Of a DNA stretch of 64,000 bases, positions 1 to 7,469 are shown one piece after another. Position 1 is the first letter of the stretch. The number at the start of each line of letters is the position of its first letter. The position numbers were made by a program, and so were the translations under genes. The notes under the pieces were generated by a model. It did not search any database and was not told the origin of the DNA. It saw only the letters and a list, made by a program, of their open reading frames with translations. The DNA comes from Aeoliella mucimassa (GTDB lineage: Bacteria > Planctomycetota > Planctomycetia > Pirellulales > Lacipirellulaceae), in NCBI RefSeq assembly GCF_007748035.1, contig NZ_CP036278.1, positions 1,488,001-1,552,000 on the forward strand. The letters run 5' to 3'.

Positions 1-282
1 GCTGGTCGGCACGTTGTTGCTGGAAGCCACGCCATTGGGGGTGATGCCCTGCATGGTCGCTTCGCTGCCGTCGTGATTGACGGTCACGGCCGAGGTAATA
101 TTGATGGTGCCTTCCGACCAAATAAGGATGTTATCCCCATCGGTATCAAAAGCTGCGCCAGGCAATGCCGAGGCGGGCTGGGCGACGGCTTCGATGTCGC
201 CCGAAAGGGTGAATCCGCCGAAGGCCGAGGCAGGCACCAGCAGTGCGGCGGCAACTGCCAGTGTGGGTAGGTAGGTTCTCAT
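1..282 (-). CDS. PEP-CTERM-like secreted protein, array copy 1 (3' part outside window)
   Basis: The gene reads leftwards and is cut by the window start, so about 94 N-terminal residues are visible and no stop is seen. It begins MRTYLPTLAVAAALLVPASA, a clear Sec signal peptide (short basic n-region, alanine/leucine core, AxA-type cleavage site). The mature part is nearly identical to the N-terminal part of the next copy (stop at 627), including the stretch around NHDGSEATMQGI. By that homology it should continue through a beta-rich domain to a PEP-CTERM-like anchor, but this end cannot be seen here. The ATG at 280-282 starts exactly at the signal peptide. The function of the mature domain is unknown; it is probably exported and surface-associated. 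Confidence 0.8.
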   Translation of the reverse strand, partial: MRTYLPTLAVAAALLVPASAFGGFTLSGDIEAVAQPASALPGAAFDTDGDNILIWSEGTINITSAVTVNHDGSEATMQGITPNGVASSNNVPTS

Positions 283-561
283 GGTGTGTGTTTCTTTCCC
301 CTGGAAGTGCTAGGCATAGTGTTTCTGCCTAGCGTGTGAATCATCAGAAGCAGTATCAAAAGCAAAGCTATCATATGCAAAGTGTGTGCCAGAAGGCGAT
401 CTGGCGACGGTGCAGGTCTTGTTGCGACAAGGAAGAATGGGCGGTATAGGAGGAAATGGGGGTGCGAGTCACTTGGGATTGAGCGGGGGCAGGTATCTGC
501 CTGCTGGTTCTGGCAATTAGCACTAGCAAATTATCAAATAGGAAAATCTGCATTGGCCACG
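283..561. other. Leader region of array copy 1
   Basis: This gap lies between the start of copy 1 and the terminator of copy 2. It holds the conserved leader motif at 528-538 (listed separately) and no convincing gene. Short open frames here lack a ribosome binding site and are not conserved in the sister gaps. The distance from motif to start codon, about 246 bp, suggests a long 5' untranslated region if the motif is a promoter. Confidence 0.5.
528..538 (-). promoter_or_regulatory. Array leader motif, copy 1
   Basis: On the minus strand this reads TTTGATAATTT. Related motifs (TTYGATAAWT) occur upstream of all six array genes and lie 230-340 bp before each start. The GATAAT core resembles a -10 hexamer, but no clear -35 is seen 17 bp further up, so promoter and operator roles are both open. 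Confidence 0.45.
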
Positions 562-602
562 AAAAAAGGCCGCTGGAGAGGAATCTCCAGCGGCCTTTTT
601 TA
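562..602 (-). terminator. Rho-independent terminator of array copy 2
   Basis: A perfect 12-bp stem (568-579 with 584-595, loop GGAA) is flanked by A and T runs on both sides, so it can work in either direction. It begins about 30 bp after the stop codon of the gene ending at 627 and is most simply its terminator. Confidence 0.85.
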
Positions 603-626
603 ATTGTTGGCGATGTCTCTCGTCGC

Positions 627-1268
627 TTACTTACGTGAGCGGCGGTACAGCACGCAGCCGATGCCAGCCAGTCCAGCCCAGCTGAGGATGGTGGTCATCT
701 CAGGAACGGCGGTCAGCACACGAATGTTATCGATGGCAACACCATTGACGCCGATAACGTCTAGGACCAGTGTGTAGCCACCGTTGGTTACTTGAATGAA
801 GTCACCACCTTCAAGGCCGCGGTCGCCGCTGTTCCAGTAGGTGGTTCCCGACAGGTCGGTAGCAAGCAGGGCAGGGTTCTCGAAGGCAATGCCGAGGATC
901 GGGGTATCGAAGGTGATCGTAGCCGACTTGTAGGTCAGCGAGCCGGGAGTGTCGAAGTGAATCATGTAGCTCTGGTACTCACCCGAGACGCTGGTCGGCA
1001 CGTTGTTGCTCGAGCCGACGCCATTAGGAGCAATGCCCTGCATGGTGGCTTCGCTACCGTCGTGGTTCACGGTCACGGCCGTGGTGATATCAATCACGCC
1101 TTCCGACCAAATGAGGATGTTGTCGTTCGTGCTGTAAGTAGCACCTGGAGTGGCATCGGTGGGCTGAGCGATCGCTTCGATGTCGCCCGAAAGGGTGAAA
1201 CCGCCGAAGGCCGAGGCAGGCACCAGCAGTGCGGCGGCAACTGCCAGTGTGGATAGGTAGGTTCTCAT
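627..1268 (-). CDS. PEP-CTERM-like secreted protein, array copy 2
   Basis: A 213-residue exported protein. The signal peptide MRTYLSTLAVAAALLVPASA is followed by a beta-rich domain of no recognised family. The C-terminus has the order of a PEP-CTERM sorting signal: VPEMTTILSWAGLAGIG, a hydrophobic stretch, then YRRSRK. The canonical Pro-Glu-Pro is Pro-Glu-Met here. In known PEP-CTERM systems exosortase cleaves this signal and the protein goes to the surface or extracellular matrix; that role is inferred. A longer in-frame start at 1328 is rejected because it would place 20 charged residues before the signal peptide. GGGGAAAG lies about 10 bp before the ATG. Closest relative in the window: copy 1. 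Confidence 0.85.
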   Translation of the reverse strand: MRTYLSTLAVAAALLVPASAFGGFTLSGDIEAIAQPTDATPGATYSTNDNILIWSEGVIDITTAVTVNHDGSEATMQGIAPNGVGSSNNVPTSVSGEYQSYMIHFDTPGSLTYKSATITFDTPILGIAFENPALLATDLSGTTYWNSGDRGLEGGDFIQVTNGGYTLVLDVIGVNGVAIDNIRVLTAVPEMTTILSWAGLAGIGCVLYRRSRK

Positions 1269-1519
1269 GTTGTGTGTCTCTTTCCCCTGTGGGTGCCGGT
1301 TAGGCAGATTGATAAATCGATGCACCATGGCAATCTAGAAAACTAAGTGCAAAAGTCGCGCCAGAGGAGGGAGGTATGGAGCTGCCGGAGTGAGGTTTTT
1401 GCGGCAAAGTGAAATTCGCCGGTAAAATAGGGGGCTTCGCTGTTTCGGTAGGATTGGGAAATCTCGCAATAGGCTAGGCGACTGGCCTGGGACTTCTGAT
1501 TCTGGCGAAAAACAACTGC

Positions 1520-1530
1520 AATTTATCAAA
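1520..1530 (-). promoter_or_regulatory. Array leader motif, copy 2
   Basis: Reads TTTGATAAATT on the minus strand, about 252 bp before the start codon at 1268. It occupies nearly the same place as in copy 1. The region between it and the gene (1269-1519) has no convincing gene of its own. Confidence 0.45.
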
Positions 1531-1555
1531 CGGAGAAACAACGGCTGGTGAACGC

Positions 1556-1586
1556 AAAAAGCCGCTGAAGCGAAGGCTCCAGCGGC
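1556..1586 (-). terminator. Rho-independent terminator of array copy 3
   Basis: An 11-bp stem with one mismatch (1561-1571 with 1576-1586, loop GAAG) is followed on the minus strand by a run of five T. It lies about 40 bp past the stop codon at 1625. Confidence 0.8.
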
Positions 1587-1624
1587 TTGATGTTGTTCTC
1601 GTTCGCCGAATCGCAGTTAGGCGA

Positions 1625-2248
1625 TTACTTACGCGAGCGGCGGTATAGCACGCAGCCGATGCCAGCCAGTCCGGCCCAACTGAGGATGGTAGTCATCTCA
1701 GGCACGGCAGTCAGCACGCGGAACGGGTCGGTGCCATTCGTCAGGCGGCCTTTGGCGACTACCGTGATGGTGTCCCCTTGGATCGTAATGCTGTCGTCCC
1801 CGTTGTAGTTGCCTTCGGGGGCAATCGCATCGAAAGAACCAGCGGTGACGTAGGTGCTGCTGTTATCGAGCAGGTAGGTGTAGCCCTGGCTCAGGAAGCC
1901 GCTCGAGGTCTGAATGCCAATGATGGGGTTATCGAACGTAATGGTCAGCGTATACGACATCTGGGTGGTGTCACCCGACTGCGATACATTGAACATGTAG
2001 CTGCTGAACGGGGTGCCAGCGTCTACCACACCAGTCAGGGCGGGCACATCTACCGGCATATCGACATTTAGCGCGCCAGTGCCTTCGAACACGTCGCTCT
2101 TGGTGACGTCGTCAACTGCGATGCTGTTGATCGTCAGCGTGCCAGTGCCACTGGTGGTGACAGAAGGGGAAATACTGAATGCCGAGAAGGCGGTGCCGGG
2201 CAGGATGGCAAGCGCCAGAGCGGCAATCCAAGACAGGTGGGTTTTCAT
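1625..2248 (-). CDS. PEP-CTERM-like secreted protein, array copy 3
   Basis: A 207-residue protein starting MKTHLSWIAALALAILPGTA, a signal peptide ending near TAFSA. The mature domain (about residues 22-172) has the repeated phrases LTITFDNPIIGIQTSSGFLS and ITVVAKGRL, suggesting a beta sandwich. No enzyme motif is visible. The last 35 residues, FRVLTAVPEMTTILSWAGLA onwards, nearly match every other array member and end YRRSRK. The start at 2248 is used because it is the first Met before the signal peptide core; an upstream start at 2260 is possible. Copy 4 is its closest relative. Function unknown; exported surface protein inferred. Confidence 0.85.
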   Translation of the reverse strand: MKTHLSWIAALALAILPGTAFSAFSISPSVTTSGTGTLTINSIAVDDVTKSDVFEGTGALNVDMPVDVPALTGVVDAGTPFSSYMFNVSQSGDTTQMSYTLTITFDNPIIGIQTSSGFLSQGYTYLLDNSSTYVTAGSFDAIAPEGNYNGDDSITIQGDTITVVAKGRLTNGTDPFRVLTAVPEMTTILSWAGLAGIGCVLYRRSRK

Positions 2249-2476
2249 CGGTGGGCTCACTTCAAGGTGGGTATCTCGGTCTATTGCCGATTAATTTGGT
2301 TAGTTCCACTGTAATTCAAGGCAATTGCTGTACCAAGCGTCTATTTTCAAAAACGATGAGCGGCAAAGCGGGGAATGGGTGAAAAGCACATAATTAATAG
2401 GGTGATTTGCGGTTTTCGTATTCCCGAACCTCCGTTAAGAAGTCGAGTTGTAAACCTGCTTTGGCGGGGCGATTCT

Positions 2477-2487
2477 AATTTATCGAA
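2477..2487 (-). promoter_or_regulatory. Array leader motif, copy 3
   Basis: Reads TTCGATAAATT on the minus strand, about 229 bp before the start at 2248. The rest of 2249-2476 shows no convincing gene. Confidence 0.4.
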
Positions 2488-2512
2488 TTGATAGATAGTG
2501 CGCAGCAAAGAA

Positions 2513-2540
2513 GGCCGTAGAATACGATGATCCTACGGCC
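2513..2540 (-). terminator. Probable terminator of array copy 4
   Basis: An 8-bp perfect stem GGCCGTAG/CTACGGCC (2513-2520 with 2533-2540, 12-base loop) is followed on the minus strand by TTCTTTGC. It lies 40 bp after the stop codon at 2580, the same place as in the other copies. The T run is weaker than in copies 2 and 3. Confidence 0.65.
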
Positions 2541-2579
2541 CTCGAAGTGAATAGCAGGTTATCGGTCAGGCGATGGAAA

Positions 2580-3200
2580 TTAGGCCTGTTTGCGGCGGCG
2601 ATACAGCACGCAGCCGATGCCAGCCAACCCAGCCCAACTGAGGATGGTGGACATCTCGGGCACAGCGGTCAGTACGCGGAACGGGTCGCTACCGTAGGTC
2701 AAACGGCCAGTGACGGTGACCGTGTCGCCATCGATGCTGATCGACTCGGTTTCATTGAAATTACCTTCAGGTGCAATTGCGTCGAACGAACCGTCGGTCA
2801 CGTAGGTGTTGCCGGCGTCGAGCAGGTAGGTAAAGCCTTGGCTCAGGAAGCCGCTCGAGGTCTGGATGCCAATGATGGGATTATCGAACGTAATGGTCAG
2901 CGTGTAGAACAGCTGAGCGTCGTCGCCCGATTGGCTCAGGTTGAACATATAGCTGTTGAACTCAGTGCCAGCGGCAACGCTTCCAGGTGCAGCCGGTACG
3001 TCGACTGGCATGTCGACATTGAGCGTCCCGGTGCCTTCGTAAACATCGCCCTCGACAACATCGTCGACAGCCACGTTGTTGACAGTGAGCGAGCCATTGC
3101 CATTGGTGGTGACCGAAGACGAAATACTGAATGCCGAAAAAGCGGTGCCAGGCAGGATGGCAAACGCTAACGCGGCAATCAAAGACAGTTTGGTTTTCAT
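2580..3200 (-). CDS. PEP-CTERM-like secreted protein, array copy 4
   Basis: A 206-residue protein and the sister of copy 3: the signal peptide MKTKLSLIAALAFAILPGTA and most of the mature domain match it, including the ITFDNPIIGIQTSSGFLSQG segment. The C-terminus is the shared VPEMSTILSWAGLAGIG stretch followed by YRRRKQA. The ATG at 3198-3200 is chosen over an adjacent in-frame TTG. No catalytic motif is visible. The close similarity to copy 3 and the short spacing (331 bp) indicate a fairly recent tandem duplication. Confidence 0.85.
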   Translation of the reverse strand: MKTKLSLIAALAFAILPGTAFSAFSISSSVTTNGNGSLTVNNVAVDDVVEGDVYEGTGTLNVDMPVDVPAAPGSVAAGTEFNSYMFNLSQSGDDAQLFYTLTITFDNPIIGIQTSSGFLSQGFTYLLDAGNTYVTDGSFDAIAPEGNFNETESISIDGDTVTVTGRLTYGSDPFRVLTAVPEMSTILSWAGLAGIGCVLYRRRKQA

Positions 3201-3433
3201 CAAATGTTGCTCTCTTCTTAAGGTGGGAATATGGCTTTGTTTTCTACCGGTACCGACTACTGCTACTAGTGCATAGTAATTACCCCGCAGGTGCTGTCCA
3301 TTGGTTTTTGCGGGAAATGGCTTCTTTGGTCGATTTTGGAAAAACGCTTGTTTTTAAGTGTTTTGTGGTTGTTGGTAGGCGGTCGAACGGGGAGATTTCG
3401 GCAGCTTGCGGCGGTTGGCGGACAGAGGAGTCT

Positions 3434-3444
3434 TGTTTATCGAA
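3434..3444 (-). promoter_or_regulatory. Array leader motif, copy 4
   Basis: Reads TTCGATAAACA on the minus strand, about 234 bp before the start at 3200. It is the most divergent of the six copies at its 3' side. Confidence 0.35.
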
Positions 3445-3467
3445 GTGGTAAGCACCGCGCAGCAAAG

Positions 3468-3499
3468 AAGGCCGCAGAATCGGTTGACTCTGCGGCCTT
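3468..3499 (-). terminator. Rho-independent terminator of array copy 5
   Basis: A perfect 11-bp stem AAGGCCGCAGA/TCTGCGGCCTT (3468-3478 with 3489-3499) is followed on the minus strand by CTTTGC. It lies about 40 bp past the stop codon at 3538. Confidence 0.75.
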
Positions 3500-3537
3500 C
3501 TAAGTGTTTTACAGCTTCTCAGCTAAGGTGCCGAAAC

Positions 3538-4134
3538 CTAGGCTTGCTTACGGCGGCGATAAAGCACGCAGCCGATGCCAGCCAGGGCCGACCAGCTAAG
3601 GTTGGTCGACATCTCAGGTACAGCGGTCAGGATACGGAAGGGATCCGTTCCGGTGCTCACCAAACCAGTAGCAATTGTAATGGTATTGCCGTCGATCGTG
3701 ATCGAATCGCCGCCGCTGCCCGTGTTGAATGCACCAATCGGTTGGATGGCATCGAACGAAGGCGAGGCGTCCAGCAGGCTGTAACCGGTGGCAAGCTTGC
3801 CGCTGGCGAACTGAATACCCAGAATTGGCTGATCGAAAGTAATGGTCAGCGTGTAGCCAAGTGCGGTCGAGTTCACCGGTGACTTCGACACATTGAACAT
3901 GTAGCTACTGAATTCGGTGAATTCACTCACTTGACCAGGTGCTGGTACGTCGATGGGCATATCGTCCATCAGCGCTCCCGATCCTTCGAAGACGGTGTCG
4001 ACAGTGACATCGTCGACGGCAACCCCATTGATCTGCAGGGTTCCCGATCCAGTGGTGGTTGCCGACACGCTGAATGCGGCTTCGCTGTGCGAAGCAAGCA
4101 TCACGAGCAGTGCTGCAGCTAAAAGTGTACGCAT
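3538..4134 (-). CDS. PEP-CTERM-like secreted protein, array copy 5
   Basis: A 198-residue protein starting MRTLLAAALLVMLASHSEAA, a signal peptide with a leucine/alanine core. An upstream in-frame extension to 4203 is rejected: GGAGCTTAAC sits just before the ATG at 4134, and the extension would bury the signal peptide. The mature domain shares LTITFDQPILGIQFASG with the other copies but carries a glycine/serine insertion before the last strand. It ends in the array-wide VPEMSTNLSWSALAGIG segment and YRRRKQA. Copy 6 is the closest relative. Function unknown; exported surface protein inferred. Confidence 0.85.
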   Translation of the reverse strand: MRTLLAAALLVMLASHSEAAFSVSATTTGSGTLQINGVAVDDVTVDTVFEGSGALMDDMPIDVPAPGQVSEFTEFSSYMFNVSKSPVNSTALGYTLTITFDQPILGIQFASGKLATGYSLLDASPSFDAIQPIGAFNTGSGGDSITIDGNTITIATGLVSTGTDPFRILTAVPEMSTNLSWSALAGIGCVLYRRRKQA

Positions 4135-4469
4135 GTAGTTAAGCTCCTTAATCCGCCAGGATTCAATCCAAGCCACGGGTAAAACAATATATCCTTGGCG
4201 CACTCCTGTTGTGTACCAGAGAGCTAATCAGTGCAAGTGCTGCGCCACTTAAGCGAGATAGCTAAGAAAGGTTTGCGGAATTGCTTGGATTTAATTACCC
4301 GCTCCATCGGGGGGCTGAAATTCGCAGAATTGCGGCATCCCGACGCTGCTGAGTTGTTTATCTGATCGCCTTCTTGAATGTCGTCCTACTGAGCGAATGG
4401 GCGGAGTGGGGTGTCTGCGGCGTGTGGGATCCATCCGTATTGTGCGAAAATGATTGCAACGCAGATTGG

Positions 4470-4480
4470 TAATTATCAAA
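4470..4480 (-). promoter_or_regulatory. Array leader motif, copy 5
   Basis: Reads TTTGATAATTA on the minus strand, about 336 bp before the start at 4134. ATTAC-type repeats flank it here and in copy 6. The leader 4135-4469 holds no convincing gene. Confidence 0.45.
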
Positions 4481-4625
4481 TGAGTAATCTTGTGCAGCGA
4501 GATTCGTCTGGAACCAGCACCCGATCTCCATGGCCGAGAGACTGCTGGTGATGCCAGGCGGAGCAGCATGGAAAGCCCAATAGGCATCACTGTGAAGTGT
4601 TTGAATATCGATCAGCGCAGCAAAA

Positions 4626-4657
4626 AAGGTCGCAGGATACGTGGATCCTGCGACCTT
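4626..4657 (-). terminator. Rho-independent terminator of array copy 6
   Basis: A perfect 13-bp stem AAGGTCGCAGGAT/ATCCTGCGACCTT (4626-4638 with 4645-4657, loop ACGTGG) is followed on the minus strand by a T run. It lies 37 bp past the stop codon at 4694. Confidence 0.85.
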
Positions 4658-4693
4658 CTTGTTAGTAGCAGCTCTTCGACTGGAAGCCGAAGC

Positions 4694-5284
4694 TTAGGCT
4701 TGCTTGCGGCGGCGGTATAGCACGCAGCCGACGCCAGCCAAGGCCGACCAGCTAAGGATGGTCGACATCTCGGGCACCGCGGTCAGTACGCGGAAGGGAT
4801 CAAATCCACCCCTCAGAACACCCTCAGCGATGGTGATCTTGTTGCCAGAGATCGTGATCGAGTCATCTGGGTTGATACTGCCATTCGCCACGATTGGGGT
4901 AAACGGGCTCCCAGCCTGATTCATCAGCGTGTAACCGTCAGCGAGCGTGTTGTTCACGAACTGAATGCCGAGAATCGGTTGATCGAAGGTCAGGGTCAGC
5001 TCGTAGTTGAGAGTACCATTATTGGGCGATTTTGAGAGGTTGAACATGTAGCTCTCAAACTCGGTGCCAGCGGCAACCGTGGCGACAGCTCCCGGGATAT
5101 CGAGCGGCATATCGTCGCCGAGCGAACCAGAACCTTCGAAAACATCGTAGGTGGCACCGTTAGCAACGGCCGTGCCATTGATTTCTAGGGTGCCATTGCC
5201 AGTGGTGGATGCAGACACAGTGAATCCAGCTTCGCTCTGCGAAGCCAACATCACCAATAGTGCTGCAGCTAGTAGTGTTCGCAT
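4694..5284 (-). CDS. PEP-CTERM-like secreted protein, array copy 6
   Basis: A 196-residue protein, first in the direction of transcription. The signal peptide MRTLLAAALLVMLASQSEAG is nearly identical to copy 5. The mature domain keeps LTLTFDQPILGIQFVNNTLA and ends FRVLTAVPEMSTILSWSALA, hydrophobic stretch, YRRRKQA. GGAGC lies a few bases before the ATG. No catalytic residues are recognisable. As in the other copies, the anchor shows Pro-Glu-Met instead of Pro-Glu-Pro; whether an exosortase accepts it cannot be judged from sequence. Confidence 0.85.
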   Translation of the reverse strand: MRTLLAAALLVMLASQSEAGFTVSASTTGNGTLEINGTAVANGATYDVFEGSGSLGDDMPLDIPGAVATVAAGTEFESYMFNLSKSPNNGTLNYELTLTFDQPILGIQFVNNTLADGYTLMNQAGSPFTPIVANGSINPDDSITISGNKITIAEGVLRGGFDPFRVLTAVPEMSTILSWSALAGVGCVLYRRRKQA

Positions 5285-5900
5285 CTAAATAAGCTCCTTT
5301 ACACCCAGGGATTTCGAATAACGCATGTGGATAAACAAGAATCCTTGGCGGCCCCTGATACAGCCCCCGCTGATGATATCCGCAAGTGGCGCGCCACTCC
5401 CCCGATTAGGTGATGCGGAAGATGAGAGAAAGTGGACTTTCAGGTACTGATTAGTTCGGAATGCCGTGTTTTATAGAGTGCGGGATGCTGAAAATATGTT
5501 GGTGTGGAGTTCGTGCGTTCTTGGCCAGTCCACTCAAAATCAAGGAGTGGGAGAAATGGGGCGTTTGGGGTGAGTGGCTTCGCGGGAATTGACTGATAGC
5601 TAAGGCTGTAATTATCGAATGGGTAATTGTTGCTCGTGCTTACTTGAGCCAAATGGGGTGCCCGGATCGGTGCCTGAGCAATGGTTGAATCGATATCGCA
5701 GCGACAGATGAGGCATCGTGAACTTGCTCGGCGGAGTGCTTTGAGGTCTGGGGGGAGATTCCCAAGGCCGTCTTATGCCATGCCTCGCAAACCTGGCTTG
5801 CGAAGAGCCTTCGCGCGTCGTCAGGTTCACTTTTGGTGAAGGACCCGCGAAAAGCTTAGCGAACTGGAGTTCGTCACTGACCGCCGTATCGCAAGCCAGT
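5285..5900. other. Gene-free stretch upstream of the array
   Basis: 616 bp without a convincing gene. It holds the copy 6 leader motif at 5609-5619 and a G-rich stretch around 5550, similar to stretches in the other array leaders. The part from 5640 to 5900 shows nothing recognisable; open frames there lack coding signs. Confidence 0.5.
5609..5619 (-). promoter_or_regulatory. Array leader motif, copy 6
   Basis: Reads TTCGATAATTA on the minus strand, about 325 bp before the start at 5284, close to the spacing in copy 5. Confidence 0.45.
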
Positions 5901-6119
5901 TCAGGGCGACTCTTGGGCTTGCAGCAATTTCGGCTTGGCTGTGGGGTTTGCGGCCGATAGTTCTCGCCGCGCTTCGTCGTACGTAAGGTCGTTCTCGGCC
6001 GCGTAACGAACCGCTGCCTTCTGCTCCTCTTCGGACACCCCAACACCAACATTGCGGTACTTAGGCCCAGCGCATCCCACCATGGCTATGAAGCAGCAAA
6101 GAGAGAGTGCAAATCTCAT
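5901..6119 (-). CDS. Small lipoprotein of unknown function
   Basis: A 72-residue frame starting MRFALSLCCFIAMVGCAGPK. It has a basic n-region, a hydrophobic core and a lipobox-like VGC with cleavage expected before the Cys at about residue 16. The mature part is short and charged: SEEEQKAAVRYAAENDLTYD then EARRELSAANPTAKPK, probably helical. No family is recognised. It stands alone between the array leader and a dispersed repeat. The signal peptide is the main reason to call it real; a chance frame cannot be excluded. Confidence 0.6.
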   Translation of the reverse strand: MRFALSLCCFIAMVGCAGPKYRNVGVGVSEEEQKAAVRYAAENDLTYDEARRELSAANPTAKPKLLQAQESP

Positions 6120-6288
6120 TGGTTTCTCACGATCAAAAGCGAGTTTTTGCGAGAACGCACCCTACATCATGGTGCGACCTCCCGCAATACGAGCGTCGCG
6201 TGGCGATGGTGCTTCACTTGGATCGCAAGGCTAGCAGAACCAGTTCCTTGCCGAAGCGGGGGAGTTTGTTTTCTCAATGGTTTTCATT
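6120..6288. other. Intergenic stretch, nothing recognised
   Basis: Upstream of the small lipoprotein and before the dispersed repeat. It presumably carries the lipoprotein promoter; no specific site can be supported. Confidence 0.4.
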
Positions 6289-6837
6289 GGAAATTGGCCA
6301 CTTGTAGTGATCAAATGAATATGTGTTGTTGGCTGCCGGCTATCGGCTATGAGCTGTTGGCTTTTCAGTGAAAGGAGGTGATTGCGATGTGATGCTTGCT
6401 TATGAGATCGAAGTACTAGTAACTCGCAGGCGAATGGCTGCATGCGTGGGCGTTCGCTGCTGCGCGGTTTTAATGCGATGGTGGGGCTGCGTCGCTGGAA
6501 GCTTTATTGGCTCTGGGCTTTAGGCTGTAAGCAGTAGGCTAGATCTTTCAGTCGCTGGGAGCTCCTTCAAGATGACATTTCTACATCCAACTCCCAACAT
6601 CCAACTTCCAACTCAAAATAGTTTCCCATGGGTGGGAATCTATTTTGGGCAACTATCGCGGAGGTGTTGATGTAAATCTATACATATACACGACTTGGGA
6701 TGGATTCCCACCGCGAAAGTAGATTCCCACTCGATGCGTTCTGGGAAATGGGAATCTATTCGGGCGTGAAAACCACTGGTTTTGTAGCGTGGGCGAAGAT
6801 TCAATTTTCCCATCGGTGGGAAAATTGGGAATCTATT
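6289..6837. repeat. Dispersed 550-bp repeat, copy A
   Basis: This stretch matches 54853-55398 along its length. The left part is patchy: shared GGAAATTGGCCA, CGGCT-rich runs, GGCTTTAGGCTGTAAGC and TCGCTGGRAGCTCC. The right 223 bp (6615-6837) are highly conserved and contain three inverted repeats: AAAATAGTTTCCCA with its near-complement (about 6615-6646), AGATTCCCA paired with TGGGAATCT (about 6721-6757), and CAATTTTCCCA with TGGGAAAATTG (about 6802-6827). All share the core TTCCCA/TGGGAA. A minus-strand frame ending HLHQHLRDSCPK-like residues is open in both copies. No transposase is present. The repeat could be a non-autonomous mobile element or a structured RNA. Confidence 0.8.
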
Positions 6838-6983
6838 CGCGAGCGAGCATTGCCGGAGCAGGGGGGCAAAAAAGTAGGCGGGGGGCAATTTCGCAGCTGC
6901 TGCCCGCAAGCTGGGAATTACCCCCCGCACTGATAGCTCAGCTGCAGGATGGGAGCCGGTTCGCTCCCTGTTTGGGGATGCTG

Positions 6984-7415
6984 TTAGCGTGACTTCAAAT
7001 CGTACTTGAGCGACTCGGCGTTGTCCGCAGGAATCGACAGCGTGAGGGTCGACTGCACGTTGTATCTGCGAGGAATCAGTTGCCGCGTTTCTTCGGTCTG
7101 CTTGCCGGCGAAGTCGGGGTCTTCGATCATCCGCCCGGTCTTTTCCGAGGCGGTGATTTCCACGCGATAGTTCCCCGCGATGGGTCCCGATTCCACGGGG
7201 CACGAGAAGGCTCCCTGCTCGATCGAGATCGCGGGCAAGCCGCTGCCGGAGTCCATCGGCACCAGGTTCATCGTGCCATGGTCGAGCGGCTTGTCGTCAA
7301 GCGTTACCGTGCCGGCCAGGGGGTAGGTGTCGGGAGTGGGTTCGGAACAACCAACTAGGCTGGCAAGCCCGAGCAGAAGCGTAAGCGTTACGAAAGAAAT
7401 GGATCGAGTGGACAT
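6984..7415 (-). CDS. Lipoprotein with carboxypeptidase-regulatory-like domain
   Basis: A 143-residue protein starting MSTRSISFVTLTLLLGLASL followed by VGCSEPTP, a typical lipobox with the lipidated Cys near residue 23. The mature part, YPLAGTVTLDDKPLDHGTMN through GNYRVEITASEKTG, has the pattern of the small transthyretin/carboxypeptidase-regulatory-like lipoproteins common in planctomycetes. The ATG at 7415 directly precedes the signal peptide; a longer frame to 7457 is unlikely. It lies 54 bp downstream of the DUF1559 gene on the same strand, an arrangement often seen in this phylum, so the two are probably cotranscribed. Specific function unknown. Confidence 0.85.
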   Translation of the reverse strand: MSTRSISFVTLTLLLGLASLVGCSEPTPDTYPLAGTVTLDDKPLDHGTMNLVPMDSGSGLPAISIEQGAFSCPVESGPIAGNYRVEITASEKTGRMIEDPDFAGKQTEETRQLIPRRYNVQSTLTLSIPADNAESLKYDLKSR

Positions 7416-7469
7416 ACCGGAAGCGTCGAAGGGGGCGAAGAAATGAAGGTCACGCAATACAAACCGACT

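Noticed and set aside
6640-7203. Minus-strand 187-codon frame across repeat copy A and the lipoprotein gene
   Set aside because: It overlaps the lipoprotein gene on the same strand in another frame. Only its tail within the repeat is conserved; kept as an observation, not a gene.
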